DNA of 44,552 nucleotides from Limibacillus sp. (GTDB lineage: Bacteria > Pseudomonadota > Alphaproteobacteria > Kiloniellales > CECT-8803). The position numbers were made by a program, and so were the translations under genes. Below are positions 27,535 to 35,970 of this stretch, piece after piece. Below the pieces are notes generated by a model. It was given only the letters and a program-made list of their open reading frames with translations. It did no database searches and was not told the DNA's origin. The stretch covers positions 1 through 44,552 of the forward strand of contig JARRJC010000015.1 in NCBI GenBank assembly GCA_037379885.1, in the 5' to 3' direction. Each line of letters starts with the position of its first letter. Within the stretch, counting starts at the first letter, position 1.

Positions 27535-28283
27535 GGCGGCGGCTCCTTCCCCTGCTGGCGCTGCTCTCGCTGCTGATGATCGGGCCGGCGACCCAAGGGC
27601 GCGCGGTGCCGCTGATCGCCGATCTCTCCAACCATCTGGTGGCCATCACCACGGGCTTCTCCGGCACGGAACTGCTGCTGTTCGGCGCGGTCGAGCAGGA
27701 GGGCGACGTGGTGATCGTCGTCAAGGGTCCGCCCGCCGACCTCGCGGTCTACCGCAAGGGACAGGTCGCGGGCGTTTGGATGAACGTGGCGCGCCAGACG
27801 ATGCAGGCCGTCCCCTCCTTCCTGGCCATCGCCAGTTCCTCTCCGGTGGAGGAGATCGCGGGTCCGAGCCTGCAACAGCGCCACCAGTTGACGCTGGACG
27901 CGCTGGTGCCCTCCCTGCCCAAGGCGCGCGCCTCGGCGAACGTCGCCTCGGAATGGAAGCAGGCGCTGGTCGCCTCGATGCAGGCCGAAGGGCTCTATCC
28001 GCGCGTCAATCAGAAGGTGACCTTCGTCGGCGACCGGTTGTTCCGCGCCACGGTCACCTTCCCCTCCAACGTGCCGACGGGAAGCTATCTGGCGCAGGTA
28101 TACTATCTGCGCGACGGCCAGATGGTGGGCGCGCAGACCACGCCGCTGTTCGTCAGCCGCATCGGCATGGAGGCCGACATCTATCAAGTCGCCCATGCCT
28201 ATCCCATCGGCTACGGCATCGGCGCGATCCTGCTGGCGCTCTTCGCCGGCTGGCTCGCGCACGTGGCCTTCCGCAAGGGCTAA
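27531..28283 (+). CDS. TIGR02186-family membrane-anchored periplasmic protein
   Basis: A 250-residue conserved protein of unknown function. It has an N-terminal signal sequence (hydrophobic to about residue 25) and one C-terminal membrane helix (GYGIGAILLALFAGWLAHVAF), so the middle should be periplasmic. Segments VVIVVKGPP, TFPSNVPTGSYLAQVYYLRDG and PLFVSRIGM fit the family. It overlaps the transporter stop by four bases and probably works with it, which is inference from linkage. Confidence 0.85.
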   Translation: MRRRLLPLLALLSLLMIGPATQGRAVPLIADLSNHLVAITTGFSGTELLLFGAVEQEGDVVIVVKGPPADLAVYRKGQVAGVWMNVARQTMQAVPSFLAIASSSPVEEIAGPSLQQRHQLTLDALVPSLPKARASANVASEWKQALVASMQAEGLYPRVNQKVTFVGDRLFRATVTFPSNVPTGSYLAQVYYLRDGQMVGAQTTPLFVSRIGMEADIYQVAHAYPIGYGIGAILLALFAGWLAHVAFRKG

Positions 28284-28349
28284 CCGGCCAGGCAGGGAAT
28301 GCGGCATGACCAAGAGCGGGAAAAGAGGACTAGGGAAAGGAACATCACG

Positions 28350-28859
28350 ATGAGCGATGAGGCCCATATCCTGCCGCCGCTGCCGCCGGCTCCGGAAAGT
28401 CCGCGCGTGTTCCTGGTCGTGGTCGACGACACGCAGGAAATGCAGCTCGCCCTCTACTACGCCTGCCTCAGAGCGCGGCGCACCGGCGGGCGCGTGGCGC
28501 TGCTGGAAGTCCTGGAGCCGGGCGAGTTCCAGCACTGGATGTCGGTCGGTGATCTGATGCGCGAGGAGGCGCGGCAGGACGCAGAGCGCCACCTGCAGCG
28601 TCTGGCCGGCCAGGTCAACGAGCTCTTGGGCGCCTATCCGATACTCTACCTGCGCGAAGGCAACCGCCGCGACGAACTGCTGGACCTGATCGACGAGGAT
28701 CACTCCATCTCGATCCTGATCCTGGGCGCCAAGACCACGGGCGGCGGGCCCGGCCCGCTGGTCAGCGCCCTGACCGGCAAGTTCCTCTCCAACTTGAGGA
28801 TTCCCCTGACACTGGTGCCGGACAACCTGAGCGAAGAGGAGCTGGCCGAAATCGCTTGA
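28350..28859 (+). CDS. universal stress protein (UspA family)
   Basis: A 169-residue cytoplasmic UspA-fold protein. The core begins VFLVVVDDTQEMQLAL and a later ILILGAKT segment fits the nucleotide-binding region, although the usual G-x2-G-x9-G-S/T loop is changed here (TGGGPGPLVSALTGKF). The ATG at 28350 follows AAAGGAA. It is the third gene of the transporter-TIGR02186-UspA set, so it may be a regulator or sensor for that membrane pair. Confidence 0.85.
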   Translation: MSDEAHILPPLPPAPESPRVFLVVVDDTQEMQLALYYACLRARRTGGRVALLEVLEPGEFQHWMSVGDLMREEARQDAERHLQRLAGQVNELLGAYPILYLREGNRRDELLDLIDEDHSISILILGAKTTGGGPGPLVSALTGKFLSNLRIPLTLVPDNLSEEELAEIA

Positions 28860-28998
28860 TGCCAAGACCAGGGTTAAGGCCGCAGCCAAGACGCCGCTAA
28901 CAGTTGAACTCGGGCCCGTTCCGCCCCAAGTTACGCCCATCGGATAAATCCAAGGAGGCAGGGCCCTCGAAGGCCCGCCGGAGAGCAGAGCAAGACCC

Positions 28999-29556
28999 AT
29001 GTTCATTCAGACCGAGCAGACCCCGAACCCCGCCACCCTGAAGTTCCTTCCGGGACGCGAAGTCCTGGGCGACGGCACCGCCGACTTCCGCGACGCGGAG
29101 GCGGCCAAGCGCTCGCCCCTGGCCGAACGCCTGTTCCAGGTGGAGGGCGTCGAAGGCGTCTTCCTGGGCGCCGACTTCATCTCGGTGACCAAGCCCGAGG
29201 ACAAGGAGTGGTACCTGCTGAAGCCCGCGATCCTGGGCATCATCATGGAGCACTTCACCGCCGCGCGCCCCGTGCTTCTCGAAGAAGCCGCCGGGAGCGA
29301 GACCGAGGAAGAGGCGGGCGAGGACAGCGAAGTGGTGACCCAGATCAAGGAACTTCTGGACACCCGCGTTCGCCCCGCCGTGGCCCAGGACGGTGGCGAC
29401 ATCGTGTTCCGTGGGTTTGAGCAGGGCGTCGTGATGCTGACCATGCAGGGCGCGTGCCAGGGCTGCCCCAGCTCGACCGCGACGCTCAAGATGGGCATCG
29501 AGAACATGCTGCGGCACTACATTCCCGAAGTGGTCGAAGTCCGGGCCGTCGACTGA
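28999..29556 (+). CDS. Nfu-family iron-sulfur cluster carrier
   Basis: A 185-residue protein with the N-terminal Nfu_N domain (MFIQTEQTPNPATLKFLPG) and the C-terminal NifU domain with CxxC at C153/C156 (GACQGCPSS). It resembles mitochondrial NFU1 and carries [4Fe-4S] clusters to client enzymes. The acidic linker between the domains is normal. The 139-base gap upstream carries no recognised gene. The nitroreductase-like gene follows three bases after the stop. Confidence 0.95.
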   Translation: MFIQTEQTPNPATLKFLPGREVLGDGTADFRDAEAAKRSPLAERLFQVEGVEGVFLGADFISVTKPEDKEWYLLKPAILGIIMEHFTAARPVLLEEAAGSETEEEAGEDSEVVTQIKELLDTRVRPAVAQDGGDIVFRGFEQGVVMLTMQGACQGCPSSTATLKMGIENMLRHYIPEVVEVRAVD

Positions 29557-29559
29557 TCG

Positions 29560-30150
29560 ATGGCGGAGCTGGATCAGGAAGGGCGCGCGCTGCTCTTCAC
29601 CGCCGCGCGCAGCCACAAGGCCTGGCTCGACCGGGCCGTCTCCGAAGAGACGCTGCGCGCACTCTACGATCTGCTGCGCTGGGGTCCGACCTCGATGAAC
29701 ACCTGTCCGGCGCGTTTCGTCTTCCTGACCGGCAAGGAGGCGAAGGAGAAGCTGCGCCCCGCGCTCGCCGAAGGAAACGTGGAGAAGACCATGACCGCGC
29801 CGGTGACGGCGATCGCGGCCTATGACCTGCGTTTCTTCGAAGAACTGGGGAAGCTGGTGCCGCACAACCCCGACGCGGGCAAGCGCTGGGCCGACAAGCC
29901 CGAGGCGGCGGAGAGCTTCGCGGCCATGAACGCGACCCTGCAGGGCGCTTACTTCATGATGGCGGCGCGGGCCGTGGGCCTCGATTGCGGGCCGATGGGC
30001 GGCTTCAGCAAGGCGAAGGTGGACGAGGCTTTCTTCCCCGAAGGCCGCTGGAAGTCCAATTTCCTCTGTAATCTCGGCTATGGCGACGCCGATCAACTTC
30101 ATCCGCGCGCGCCGCGCTTGGACTTCGACGAGGCCTGCGAAATCCTCTAG
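29560..30150 (+). CDS. malonic semialdehyde reductase / RutE-type nitroreductase-fold protein
   Basis: A 196-residue FMN-dependent nitroreductase-fold protein. The WGPTSMNTCPARFVF block, ARAVGLDCGPMGGF and FLCNLGYGD match the RutE/HadB group, which reduces malonic semialdehyde to 3-hydroxypropionate. No other rut genes lie here, so the natural substrate is uncertain. It starts three bases after nfu, so the two are probably cotranscribed. Confidence 0.88.
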   Translation: MAELDQEGRALLFTAARSHKAWLDRAVSEETLRALYDLLRWGPTSMNTCPARFVFLTGKEAKEKLRPALAEGNVEKTMTAPVTAIAAYDLRFFEELGKLVPHNPDAGKRWADKPEAAESFAAMNATLQGAYFMMAARAVGLDCGPMGGFSKAKVDEAFFPEGRWKSNFLCNLGYGDADQLHPRAPRLDFDEACEIL

Positions 30151-30213
30151 GCTGCCTTTCACTCCGGCCCCGCCGGTGTCTTGGATGAACGCTTTTAGGC
30201 CCGCTCGCGCCCC

Positions 30214-30924
30214 ATGACGGAGAATTCTCAAGTATCCGCGCCCTGCCTTCTGGCCTTCGATGCCGCGGGGCGCTCCTGCTCGGCGGCGGTCTTCCGCGAT
30301 GGCGAAGTGCTGGCGGAGGCTTTCGAGCCCATGTCCCGCGGGCAGGCCGAACGGCTGGTTCCCATGATCGAAGAAGTGCTGGCGACCGCCGGCTTGCGGC
30401 ACGGGGCGCTGGACGCCCTGGCGGTGACGGTCGGGCCGGGCGCCTTCACGGGCGTTCGCATCGGTCTCGCCGCTGCCCGGGGCTATGGTCTGGCGCTCGG
30501 CATCCCGCAGATCGGGGTCACCTGCTTAGAGGCTGTCGCCGGGGCGACGGAGCAAGCGGAGAGGCGGGGCCGACGCCTGCTCGTGCTGCTCGACGCCAAG
30601 CGCGCCGATCTCTACGCCCAGTTCTTCGATGAGGCGCTGACACCCTTGGGCGAGCCCTTCACGGCCACGCCCGGGGAACTGGCCGCGCGCCTCGCCGGGG
30701 ACGGCGGGCCGCCGCTGCTGCTGGCCGGGGACGGCGTGGAACAGGCATTCCAGGCGCTGGAGGAATTGGACCCGCGTCGCTCCAAAGCGGTGGGGCTTCA
30801 CGCCTCGGCGGTGGCGCGCGCGGCGGCGGCCAAGCCCTGGCCGGATAGGCGGGCCGGGCTGCCCGGCCCGCTCTATCTCCGTCCGCCGGACGTCACCCTC
30901 CCAAAGGGCGCGCCGGTGGGGTGA
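30214..30924 (+). CDS. tsaB: tRNA threonylcarbamoyladenosine biosynthesis protein TsaB
   Basis: A 236-residue ASKHA-fold partner of TsaD in t6A synthesis. The N-terminal LLAFDAAGRSCSAAVF, the GPGAFTGVRIG motif and the later LLVLLDAKRADLYAQFF segment are typical. It has no own catalysis but stabilises TsaD and contacts TsaE. The rimI gene follows seven bases after the stop, the common tsaB-rimI pairing. Confidence 0.95.
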   Translation: MTENSQVSAPCLLAFDAAGRSCSAAVFRDGEVLAEAFEPMSRGQAERLVPMIEEVLATAGLRHGALDALAVTVGPGAFTGVRIGLAAARGYGLALGIPQIGVTCLEAVAGATEQAERRGRRLLVLLDAKRADLYAQFFDEALTPLGEPFTATPGELAARLAGDGGPPLLLAGDGVEQAFQALEELDPRRSKAVGLHASAVARAAAAKPWPDRRAGLPGPLYLRPPDVTLPKGAPVG

Positions 30925-30931
30925 GGTTGGC

Positions 30932-31393
30932 GTGACGGTTCACCTCATCGAGTTTGGCCCGGATGATGCGGCTCTGCTTTCAGAGCTGCATTCACGCGTG
31001 TTCGAGGGCGAAAGCTGGAGTGAAGCCGATTGGCGCGCGCTGATCGCCGTGCCCGGGGCCTTTGGCTGGCTGCTGTCGGAGCGGGGGAACCCGGCGGGCT
31101 TCCTTTTGGGGCGCCATGCGGGCGGTGAGGCGGAGGTCCTGACCCTGGGCGTGCTGCCGGAGGAGCGGCGCGCGGGGCATGCGGTGCAGTTGCTTGAGTG
31201 CTTCAAGGAACGCCTGCGCCGGGAAGGGGTGGGCGTGGCCTATCTGGAAGTCGCCGAAAGCAACCTCGCAGCCCTGGCGCTATACCGGAAAGCCGGCTTC
31301 TTCCAGGTCGGCAAGCGCGACGGCTATTACAAACGGGGCGACGAGCGGGAAAGCGCGCTCATCTTGCGTTGGTCGGCAAAAAACACCCTCTAA
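30932..31393 (+). CDS. rimI: ribosomal protein alanine N-acetyltransferase RimI-like
   Basis: A 153-residue GNAT protein. The EVLTLGVLPEERRAGHA segment is the acetyl-CoA P-loop region, though its usual R-x2-G-x-G/A motif is RRAGHA here. YLEVAESNLAALALYRKAGFF is typical of RimI. Members acetylate the N-terminus of ribosomal protein S18. The start is GTG at 30932, close behind tsaB. Confidence 0.92.
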   Translation: MTVHLIEFGPDDAALLSELHSRVFEGESWSEADWRALIAVPGAFGWLLSERGNPAGFLLGRHAGGEAEVLTLGVLPEERRAGHAVQLLECFKERLRREGVGVAYLEVAESNLAALALYRKAGFFQVGKRDGYYKRGDERESALILRWSAKNTL

Positions 31394-31513
31394 AAAGTGA
31401 TGTCTAGGCGCAGTATTGCTTGAATAGTGAGGCTTTTCGCACTCTCTGAGCGAGAATTCTAAGTCAGATATTTAGGAACACATGGCCTGTAACAAAGATT
31501 TAACAAAATTCAC

Positions 31514-31541
31514 TTGCGCAAGGCTGTACAGCTTTTATATA
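31514..31541 (+). promoter_or_regulatory. predicted promoter of mucR
   Basis: TTGCGC at 31514-31519 and TATATA at 31536-31541 are 16 bases apart, with transcription expected near 31548, about 28 bases before the mucR ATG. The whole gap 31394-31575 is AT-rich relative to its neighbours, which fits autoregulation by a MucR protein that prefers AT-rich DNA. Prediction only. Confidence 0.5.
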
Positions 31542-31575
31542 GGGGGCTGAGGAACACTACTGGAGAAAAAATAAA

Positions 31576-31986
31576 ATGACCGAAGAAGTAAAAAACAACG
31601 ATGTCTTGACGCTCACCAGCAATATCGTCGCTGCGCACGTGTCCAATAACTCAGTTGCGCTTTCCGATTTGCCGCAGGTGATTCGCGAAGTTTATCAGAC
31701 GCTGTCCGTCCTTGGCGGCGCCGCGCCGGCGGCCGCTGAAAAGCCGACGCCCGCCGTGCCGGTGAAGAAGTCGATCACGCCCGACTACATCGTTTGCCTG
31801 GAAGACGGCAAGAAGCTGAAGATGCTCAAGCGCCACCTGCGCACGGCTTACAACATGAGCCCGGAGGAGTATCGCGAGAAGTGGGGCCTGCCCGCCGACT
31901 ATCCGATGGTCGCGCCGAGCTACGCCAAGCAGCGCAGCAAGCTCGCCAAGCAGATCGGCCTGGGCACCCGCGGCCGTAAGGGCTGA
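31576..31986 (+). CDS. mucR: MucR/Ros-family transcriptional regulator
   Basis: A 136-residue DNA-binding protein of the alphaproteobacterial MucR/Ros family, which acts as an H-NS-like silencer of AT-rich DNA. An N-terminal oligomerisation helix region (TLTSNIVAAHVSNN, then LPQVIREVYQTLS) precedes the zinc-finger-like C-terminal half, CLEDGKKLKMLKRHL. The finger ligands are reduced: Cys, then Asp in place of the second Cys, one His, and Ala-Tyr where Ros has a second His. Related Ml proteins of Mesorhizobium fold without zinc, so this one may too. GGAG at 31562 is the probable ribosome site. Confidence 0.95.
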   Translation: MTEEVKNNDVLTLTSNIVAAHVSNNSVALSDLPQVIREVYQTLSVLGGAAPAAAEKPTPAVPVKKSITPDYIVCLEDGKKLKMLKRHLRTAYNMSPEEYREKWGLPADYPMVAPSYAKQRSKLAKQIGLGTRGRKG

Positions 31987-32034
31987 GGTCCGCCAAAGAC
32001 GTTTTTCCCGAGTTAGGGCTCAACGACGAGAGGT

Positions 32035-32070
32035 CCGGCGAACGCTATGCGGGCGCCGGGCTTTTCGTTT
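32035..32070 (+). terminator. possible terminator after mucR
   Basis: A 6-bp stem CCGGCG (32035-32040) with CGCCGG (32054-32059) and a 13-base loop is followed by GCTTTTCGTTT. It is moderate: the loop is long and the T tract is broken. Confidence 0.4.
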
Positions 32071-32128
32071 ATAGTCTGCGGCCCAACGATGCGGAATCCT
32101 GGCTTTGAAGGAGGGGTTGAGCCGTACC

Positions 32129-32548
32129 ATGCCGTCGCGCCTTGAAGAACTCTGCAACCAACGCGGTTTGAAGATGACCGATCAGCGGCGGGTGATCGCC
32201 AAGGTCCTGTCGGAATCCGACGACCACCCGGACGTGGAGTTGGTCTATCAGCGCGCCTCGGAGATCGACCCCAGGATTTCCATCGCCACCGTCTATCGCA
32301 CGGTGAAGCTTTTCGAGGAGGCCAACATCCTCGACCGGCACGATTTCGGTGACGGCCGCGCCCGCTACGAGGAGCGGCCCGAGGAGCATCACGATCACCT
32401 GATCGACGTGAACAGCGGCGCGGTGATCGAGTTCACCAACGAGGAGATCGAACGGCTGCAGGAAGCCGTCGCCAAGGAGTTGGGCTACCGTCTGGTCGGA
32501 CACCGGCTTGAGCTCTATGGCATCAAAATGAAAAACAAAGACAGCTAA
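32129..32548 (+). CDS. Fur-family metal-responsive repressor (Fur/Mur type)
   Basis: A 139-residue Fur-fold repressor. The N-terminal winged helix (MTDQRRVIAKVL, SIATVYRTVKLFEE) is clear. The metal-binding HHDHLID segment is present, but the CxxC pairs of E. coli Fur are absent, as usual in alphaproteobacterial Fur/Mur, which answers to manganese or iron. The ATG at 32129 is chosen; upstream TTG codons (32105, 32117) with GGAGG nearby are possible. It precedes the olsB-olsA genes, 104 bases before olsB. Confidence 0.93.
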   Translation: MPSRLEELCNQRGLKMTDQRRVIAKVLSESDDHPDVELVYQRASEIDPRISIATVYRTVKLFEEANILDRHDFGDGRARYEERPEEHHDHLIDVNSGAVIEFTNEEIERLQEAVAKELGYRLVGHRLELYGIKMKNKDS

Positions 32549-32652
32549 AGCGTCACAAAAGCTGGATAGAAGGACGCTCAAGGCTGCGGCTTACCTGCCG
32601 CCCCGAGTCGGGGCCGGGAAGCCATCGAGAGAAAAGGGGGAACGAGGACCAG

Positions 32653-33468
32653 ATGGTCGCATTGCAGAACGAGACAGGAAGGCCGGTGGACGTCCGCGCG
32701 GGCGACCTGCAAATTCGCCTTGCCGAGAGCGCCGCCGAACTCCGCGCCGCGCAGACCCTTCGCTATCAGGTGTTCGTCGAAGAGATGAAGGCGACGCCGA
32801 GCCCGGAGGTCGCCGCGGCCAAACGCGAGTTCGACCGGTTCGACGATTACTGCGATCACGTCATGGTTCTTGACCGCAGCCTGGGGAAGGGCGCGGACGC
32901 GGTGATCGGAACCTATCGCGTGATGCGGCGGGGCGCGGCGGTGAGCGCGGGCGGCTTCTACTCCGCGACCGAGTACGACATCGCCACCCTCATGAGCTAT
33001 CCGGGCCAGATCCTGGAACTGGGACGTTCCTGTGTTCGCGCCGACTACCGCACGGGCGCCACCATGCAGCTCCTCTGGCGGGGCATTGCCGAGTATGTGC
33101 TGCATTACGACATCGAGTTGCTGTTCGGCTGCGCCAGCCTGCACGGCACGAAGAGCGAGGACATGGCTCTGCCGCTTTCCTACCTTTTCCATCATCACCT
33201 GGCGCCGCCGGCGCTCAGGCCGCGCGCCCTGCCGGAGCGCTACGTGGACATGAACCTCATGCCGGCCGACGCGGTCGACAGGAAGCGCGCGCTGGCCGCC
33301 CTGCCGCCGCTGATCAAGGGCTACCTGCGTCTCGGCGGGTTCGTCGGAGACGGCGCGGTGATCGATTACGACTTCAACACCACCGATGTCTCGATCGTGG
33401 TCAAGACCGATCTCGTCACCGAGCGGTATTTCAAGCACTACACCCGTGAAGACGGGCAGAAGCCCTGA
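32653..33468 (+). CDS. olsB: OlsB-like N-acyltransferase (ornithine lipid synthesis)
   Basis: A 271-residue GNAT-like acyltransferase of the OlsB/COG3176 group. OlsB attaches a 3-hydroxyacyl chain from acyl-ACP to the amino group of ornithine, giving lyso-ornithine lipid. The LRYQVFVEEM, ELGRSCVRADYRTGATMQLLW and LFGCASLHG segments are typical. The next gene, a PlsC-type acyltransferase, would add the second chain. ATG 32653 follows a GGGGGAACGAGG stretch. The acceptor amino acid is inferred from the family. Confidence 0.9.
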   Translation: MVALQNETGRPVDVRAGDLQIRLAESAAELRAAQTLRYQVFVEEMKATPSPEVAAAKREFDRFDDYCDHVMVLDRSLGKGADAVIGTYRVMRRGAAVSAGGFYSATEYDIATLMSYPGQILELGRSCVRADYRTGATMQLLWRGIAEYVLHYDIELLFGCASLHGTKSEDMALPLSYLFHHHLAPPALRPRALPERYVDMNLMPADAVDRKRALAALPPLIKGYLRLGGFVGDGAVIDYDFNTTDVSIVVKTDLVTERYFKHYTREDGQKP

Positions 33469-33493
33469 TGGCGCGCTTGCGGAGGTCGGCCCC

Positions 33494-34378
33494 GTGAACC
33501 GTGGCAACGACAGCGTTATCTTCTCGCCGGTGACCGCTTTCGGGCGGGCGCTTTGTTTCGTGCTGCTGACGCTGCCGCTGATGCTGGTGCAGTACCTCTT
33601 GATTCTCCTGAAGCTGCCGCAGCGCGACAGCCTGCCCCACTGGTATCATCGCCAGCTCTGCCGGATCTGCGGTTTCCGCGTCCTGCGGCGGGGCAAGGTC
33701 TCGAAGGCGCACCCGACGCTCTTCGTCTCCAACCACAGTTCCTATTTCGACATCCCGGTGATGACGTCGCTGGCCAAGGGGTCTTTCGTCGCCAAGACCG
33801 AGGTGGCGCAATGGCCCTTCTTCGGCTGGCTGGCGAAGCTGCAACGCTCGGTCTTCGTCGACCGGCGGCGCAACCGCGCCCACGAGCACCGCGACGAGAT
33901 GGTCTCCCGGCTGGAACAGGGCGACAACCTCTTCCTCTTTCCGGAAGGCACCAGCAACGACGGCAACGCCGTGCTGCCCTTCAAGTCGGCGCTCTTCGCC
34001 GTCGCCTCGCTGACGCCGCGCGGCAAGCCCTTGACTGTCCAGCCGGTATCCATCACCTATACCGCCCTCGACGGCATGCCCATGGGGCGCGCGCTGAGGC
34101 CCTTCTACGCCTGGTACGGCGACATGGACCTCGCGAGCCACCTGTGGCAGGCGCTGGGATTGGGACGGGCCACGGTGGTGGTGCAGTTCCACGATCCCGT
34201 GACGCTGGAGGACTTCTCCAGCCGAAAGGCCCTGGCGGACCACTGCTACCGCAAGATCAGCGAAGGCGTGGCGACAGCGCTGGCGGGACGCCCGCAGCGC
34301 TACGCCGAGCCGGCCGTCGGGCAGACGCCCAAGGAAGGCCTGGCGCAGGACAGCGGTCTCGCGCCCGAAGCCTCGTGA
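33494..34378 (+). CDS. lysophospholipid/ornithine-lipid O-acyltransferase (PlsC/OlsA-like)
   Basis: A 294-residue membrane acyltransferase with an N-terminal hydrophobic segment (ALCFVLLTLPLMLVQYLLILL) and the PlsC catalytic motifs NHSSYFD (HxxxxD) and FPEGTSNDG. Next to olsB it is most likely OlsA, which O-acylates lyso-ornithine lipid, but glycerolipid acylation cannot be excluded. GTG at 33494, just after the olsB stop, is the chosen start; no strong ribosome site is seen. Confidence 0.87.
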   Translation: MNRGNDSVIFSPVTAFGRALCFVLLTLPLMLVQYLLILLKLPQRDSLPHWYHRQLCRICGFRVLRRGKVSKAHPTLFVSNHSSYFDIPVMTSLAKGSFVAKTEVAQWPFFGWLAKLQRSVFVDRRRNRAHEHRDEMVSRLEQGDNLFLFPEGTSNDGNAVLPFKSALFAVASLTPRGKPLTVQPVSITYTALDGMPMGRALRPFYAWYGDMDLASHLWQALGLGRATVVVQFHDPVTLEDFSSRKALADHCYRKISEGVATALAGRPQRYAEPAVGQTPKEGLAQDSGLAPEAS

Positions 34379-34569
34379 TTTGGAGCGTCTGTTCTCGGGA
34401 TGTTTGGCGTGGTGGCGGCGGTGGTTGTGCGGTGCTATCATTCGTACTTGTTAGGGGTTTCACCTTTGCCAAGGGACGAAACGAGGGCTTTGCTCCACCG
34501 CGATGGGATAGCCATCCACTCCGATAGGATTTCAGGCGGCCTTCGGGCCGGTCCGGTGATGGGGCGCGC
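34379..34569. other. intergenic region before miaB
   Basis: No gene is supported. A stable short hairpin, CGGCC-TTCG-GGCCG at 34537-34550 (UUCG tetraloop), ends 19 bases before the miaB start and could affect ribosome access. Confidence 0.4.
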
Positions 34570-35970
34570 GTGAGCAAGAAACTCTTCGTCAAAACCTACG
34601 GCTGCCAGATGAACGTTTACGACTCCGCCCGCATGGCGGATGCCTTGGCGCCGCTCGGTTACGCCACGGTGGAAACGCCCGAAGCCGCCGACATGATCAT
34701 CCTCAACACCTGCCATATCCGCGAGAAGGCGGCGGAGAAGGTCTATTCCGAGCTCGGGCGGCTTCGCCGCCTGCAGGAGGAGAAGGCCAAGGACGGCGGA
34801 CGCCTGCTGATCGGCGTCGCCGGCTGCGTCGCTCAGGCGGAGGGCGAGGAGATGGTGCGCCGCGCTCCGCAGGTCGATCTGGTCTTCGGCCCGCAGACCT
34901 ATCACCGCCTGCCGGAGATGGTGACGCGCGCGCTGGGCAACGCCGAGGCGCGCGGCCTGGTGGAGACCGACTTCCCGGCAGAGAGCAAATTCGACGAACT
35001 GCCCGAAGAAGGCGCCTCCCAGGGCGCCGCCGCCTTCCTGACCGTGCAGGAGGGTTGCGACAAGTTCTGCAGCTTCTGCGTGGTTCCCTACACCCGCGGC
35101 GCCGAGTATTCGCGCGACGTCGCCTCGCTGGTGACCGAGGCCGAGAAGCTGGTGCGCCAGGGCGCCAGGGAGATCACCCTGCTGGGCCAGAACGTCAATG
35201 CCTTCCACGGCGAGGGGCCGGGGGGCGAGACCTGGGGTCTTGGACGCCTGCTGCGCCGTCTGGCCGAGATCGAGGGGCTGGCGGGGCTGCGCTACACCAC
35301 CTCGCACCCGCGCGACATGGACGATGAGCTGATCGCCGCCCACCGGGACGAGCCGAAGCTGATGCCCTATCTGCATCTCCCGGTGCAGTCCGGGTCCGAC
35401 CGCGTGCTGGAGGCCATGAATCGCAAACATACGGCCGAAGACTACCTGCGGCTGGTCGGTAAGCTGCGCGAAGCGCGCCCGGACCTCGCGCTTTCCTCGG
35501 ACTTCATCGTCGGTTTCCCCGGCGAGAGCGACAAGGACTTCGCCGAGACGCTGAAGCTGGTGACCGAGGTCGGTTACGCCCAGGCCTATTCCTTCAAGTA
35601 TTCGCCGCGCCCGGGCACCCCGGCGGCGGGCGTCGAGCAGCAGGTGCCCGAGGCCGTGAAGTCTGAGCGGCTGGCGATGCTCCAGCAGCTCCTGAACGAA
35701 CAGCAGAGCGCCTTCAACCAGTCGACGGTCGGCAAGCGCCTGCCGCTGCTGCTGGAGCGCAGGGGCAAACATGCCGGCCAGCTGGTCGGGCGCAGCCCCT
35801 ACATGCAGTCGGTCCACCTGGAAGCGCCCGAACGGCTTCTGGGTGCGGTCGTCGAGGTCGAGATCCTCTCCGCCGGCCCGAACTCCCTGGCCGGACGCGT
35901 GGTGACCGACGGCTACAGCTCCGCGCCGCAGACCGCGGCCCGGTCAGATGAGGAGACATTGTCAGCGTGA
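34570..35970 (+). CDS. miaB: tRNA-2-methylthio-N6-dimethylallyladenosine synthase MiaB
   Basis: A 466-residue methylthiotransferase that adds a methylthio group to i6A37 of tRNA. It holds the N-terminal auxiliary-cluster cysteines (YGCQMN, NTCHIR, AGCVAQ), then the radical-SAM CxxxCxxC at C163/C167/C170, then a C-terminal TRAM domain. It starts with GTG at 34570. Its stop overlaps the phoH start in a GTGA arrangement, opening the conserved miaB-phoH-ybeY-corC-lnt run. Confidence 0.98.
   Translation: MSKKLFVKTYGCQMNVYDSARMADALAPLGYATVETPEAADMIILNTCHIREKAAEKVYSELGRLRRLQEEKAKDGGRLLIGVAGCVAQAEGEEMVRRAPQVDLVFGPQTYHRLPEMVTRALGNAEARGLVETDFPAESKFDELPEEGASQGAAAFLTVQEGCDKFCSFCVVPYTRGAEYSRDVASLVTEAEKLVRQGAREITLLGQNVNAFHGEGPGGETWGLGRLLRRLAEIEGLAGLRYTTSHPRDMDDELIAAHRDEPKLMPYLHLPVQSGSDRVLEAMNRKHTAEDYLRLVGKLREARPDLALSSDFIVGFPGESDKDFAETLKLVTEVGYAQAYSFKYSPRPGTPAAGVEQQVPEAVKSERLAMLQQLLNEQQSAFNQSTVGKRLPLLLERRGKHAGQLVGRSPYMQSVHLEAPERLLGAVVEVEILSAGPNSLAGRVVTDGYSSAPQTAARSDEETLSA

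Noticed and set aside
29560-30150. Part of a rut pyrimidine-use operon
   Set aside because: No other rut genes are in the window; the gene follows nfu and precedes tsaB.
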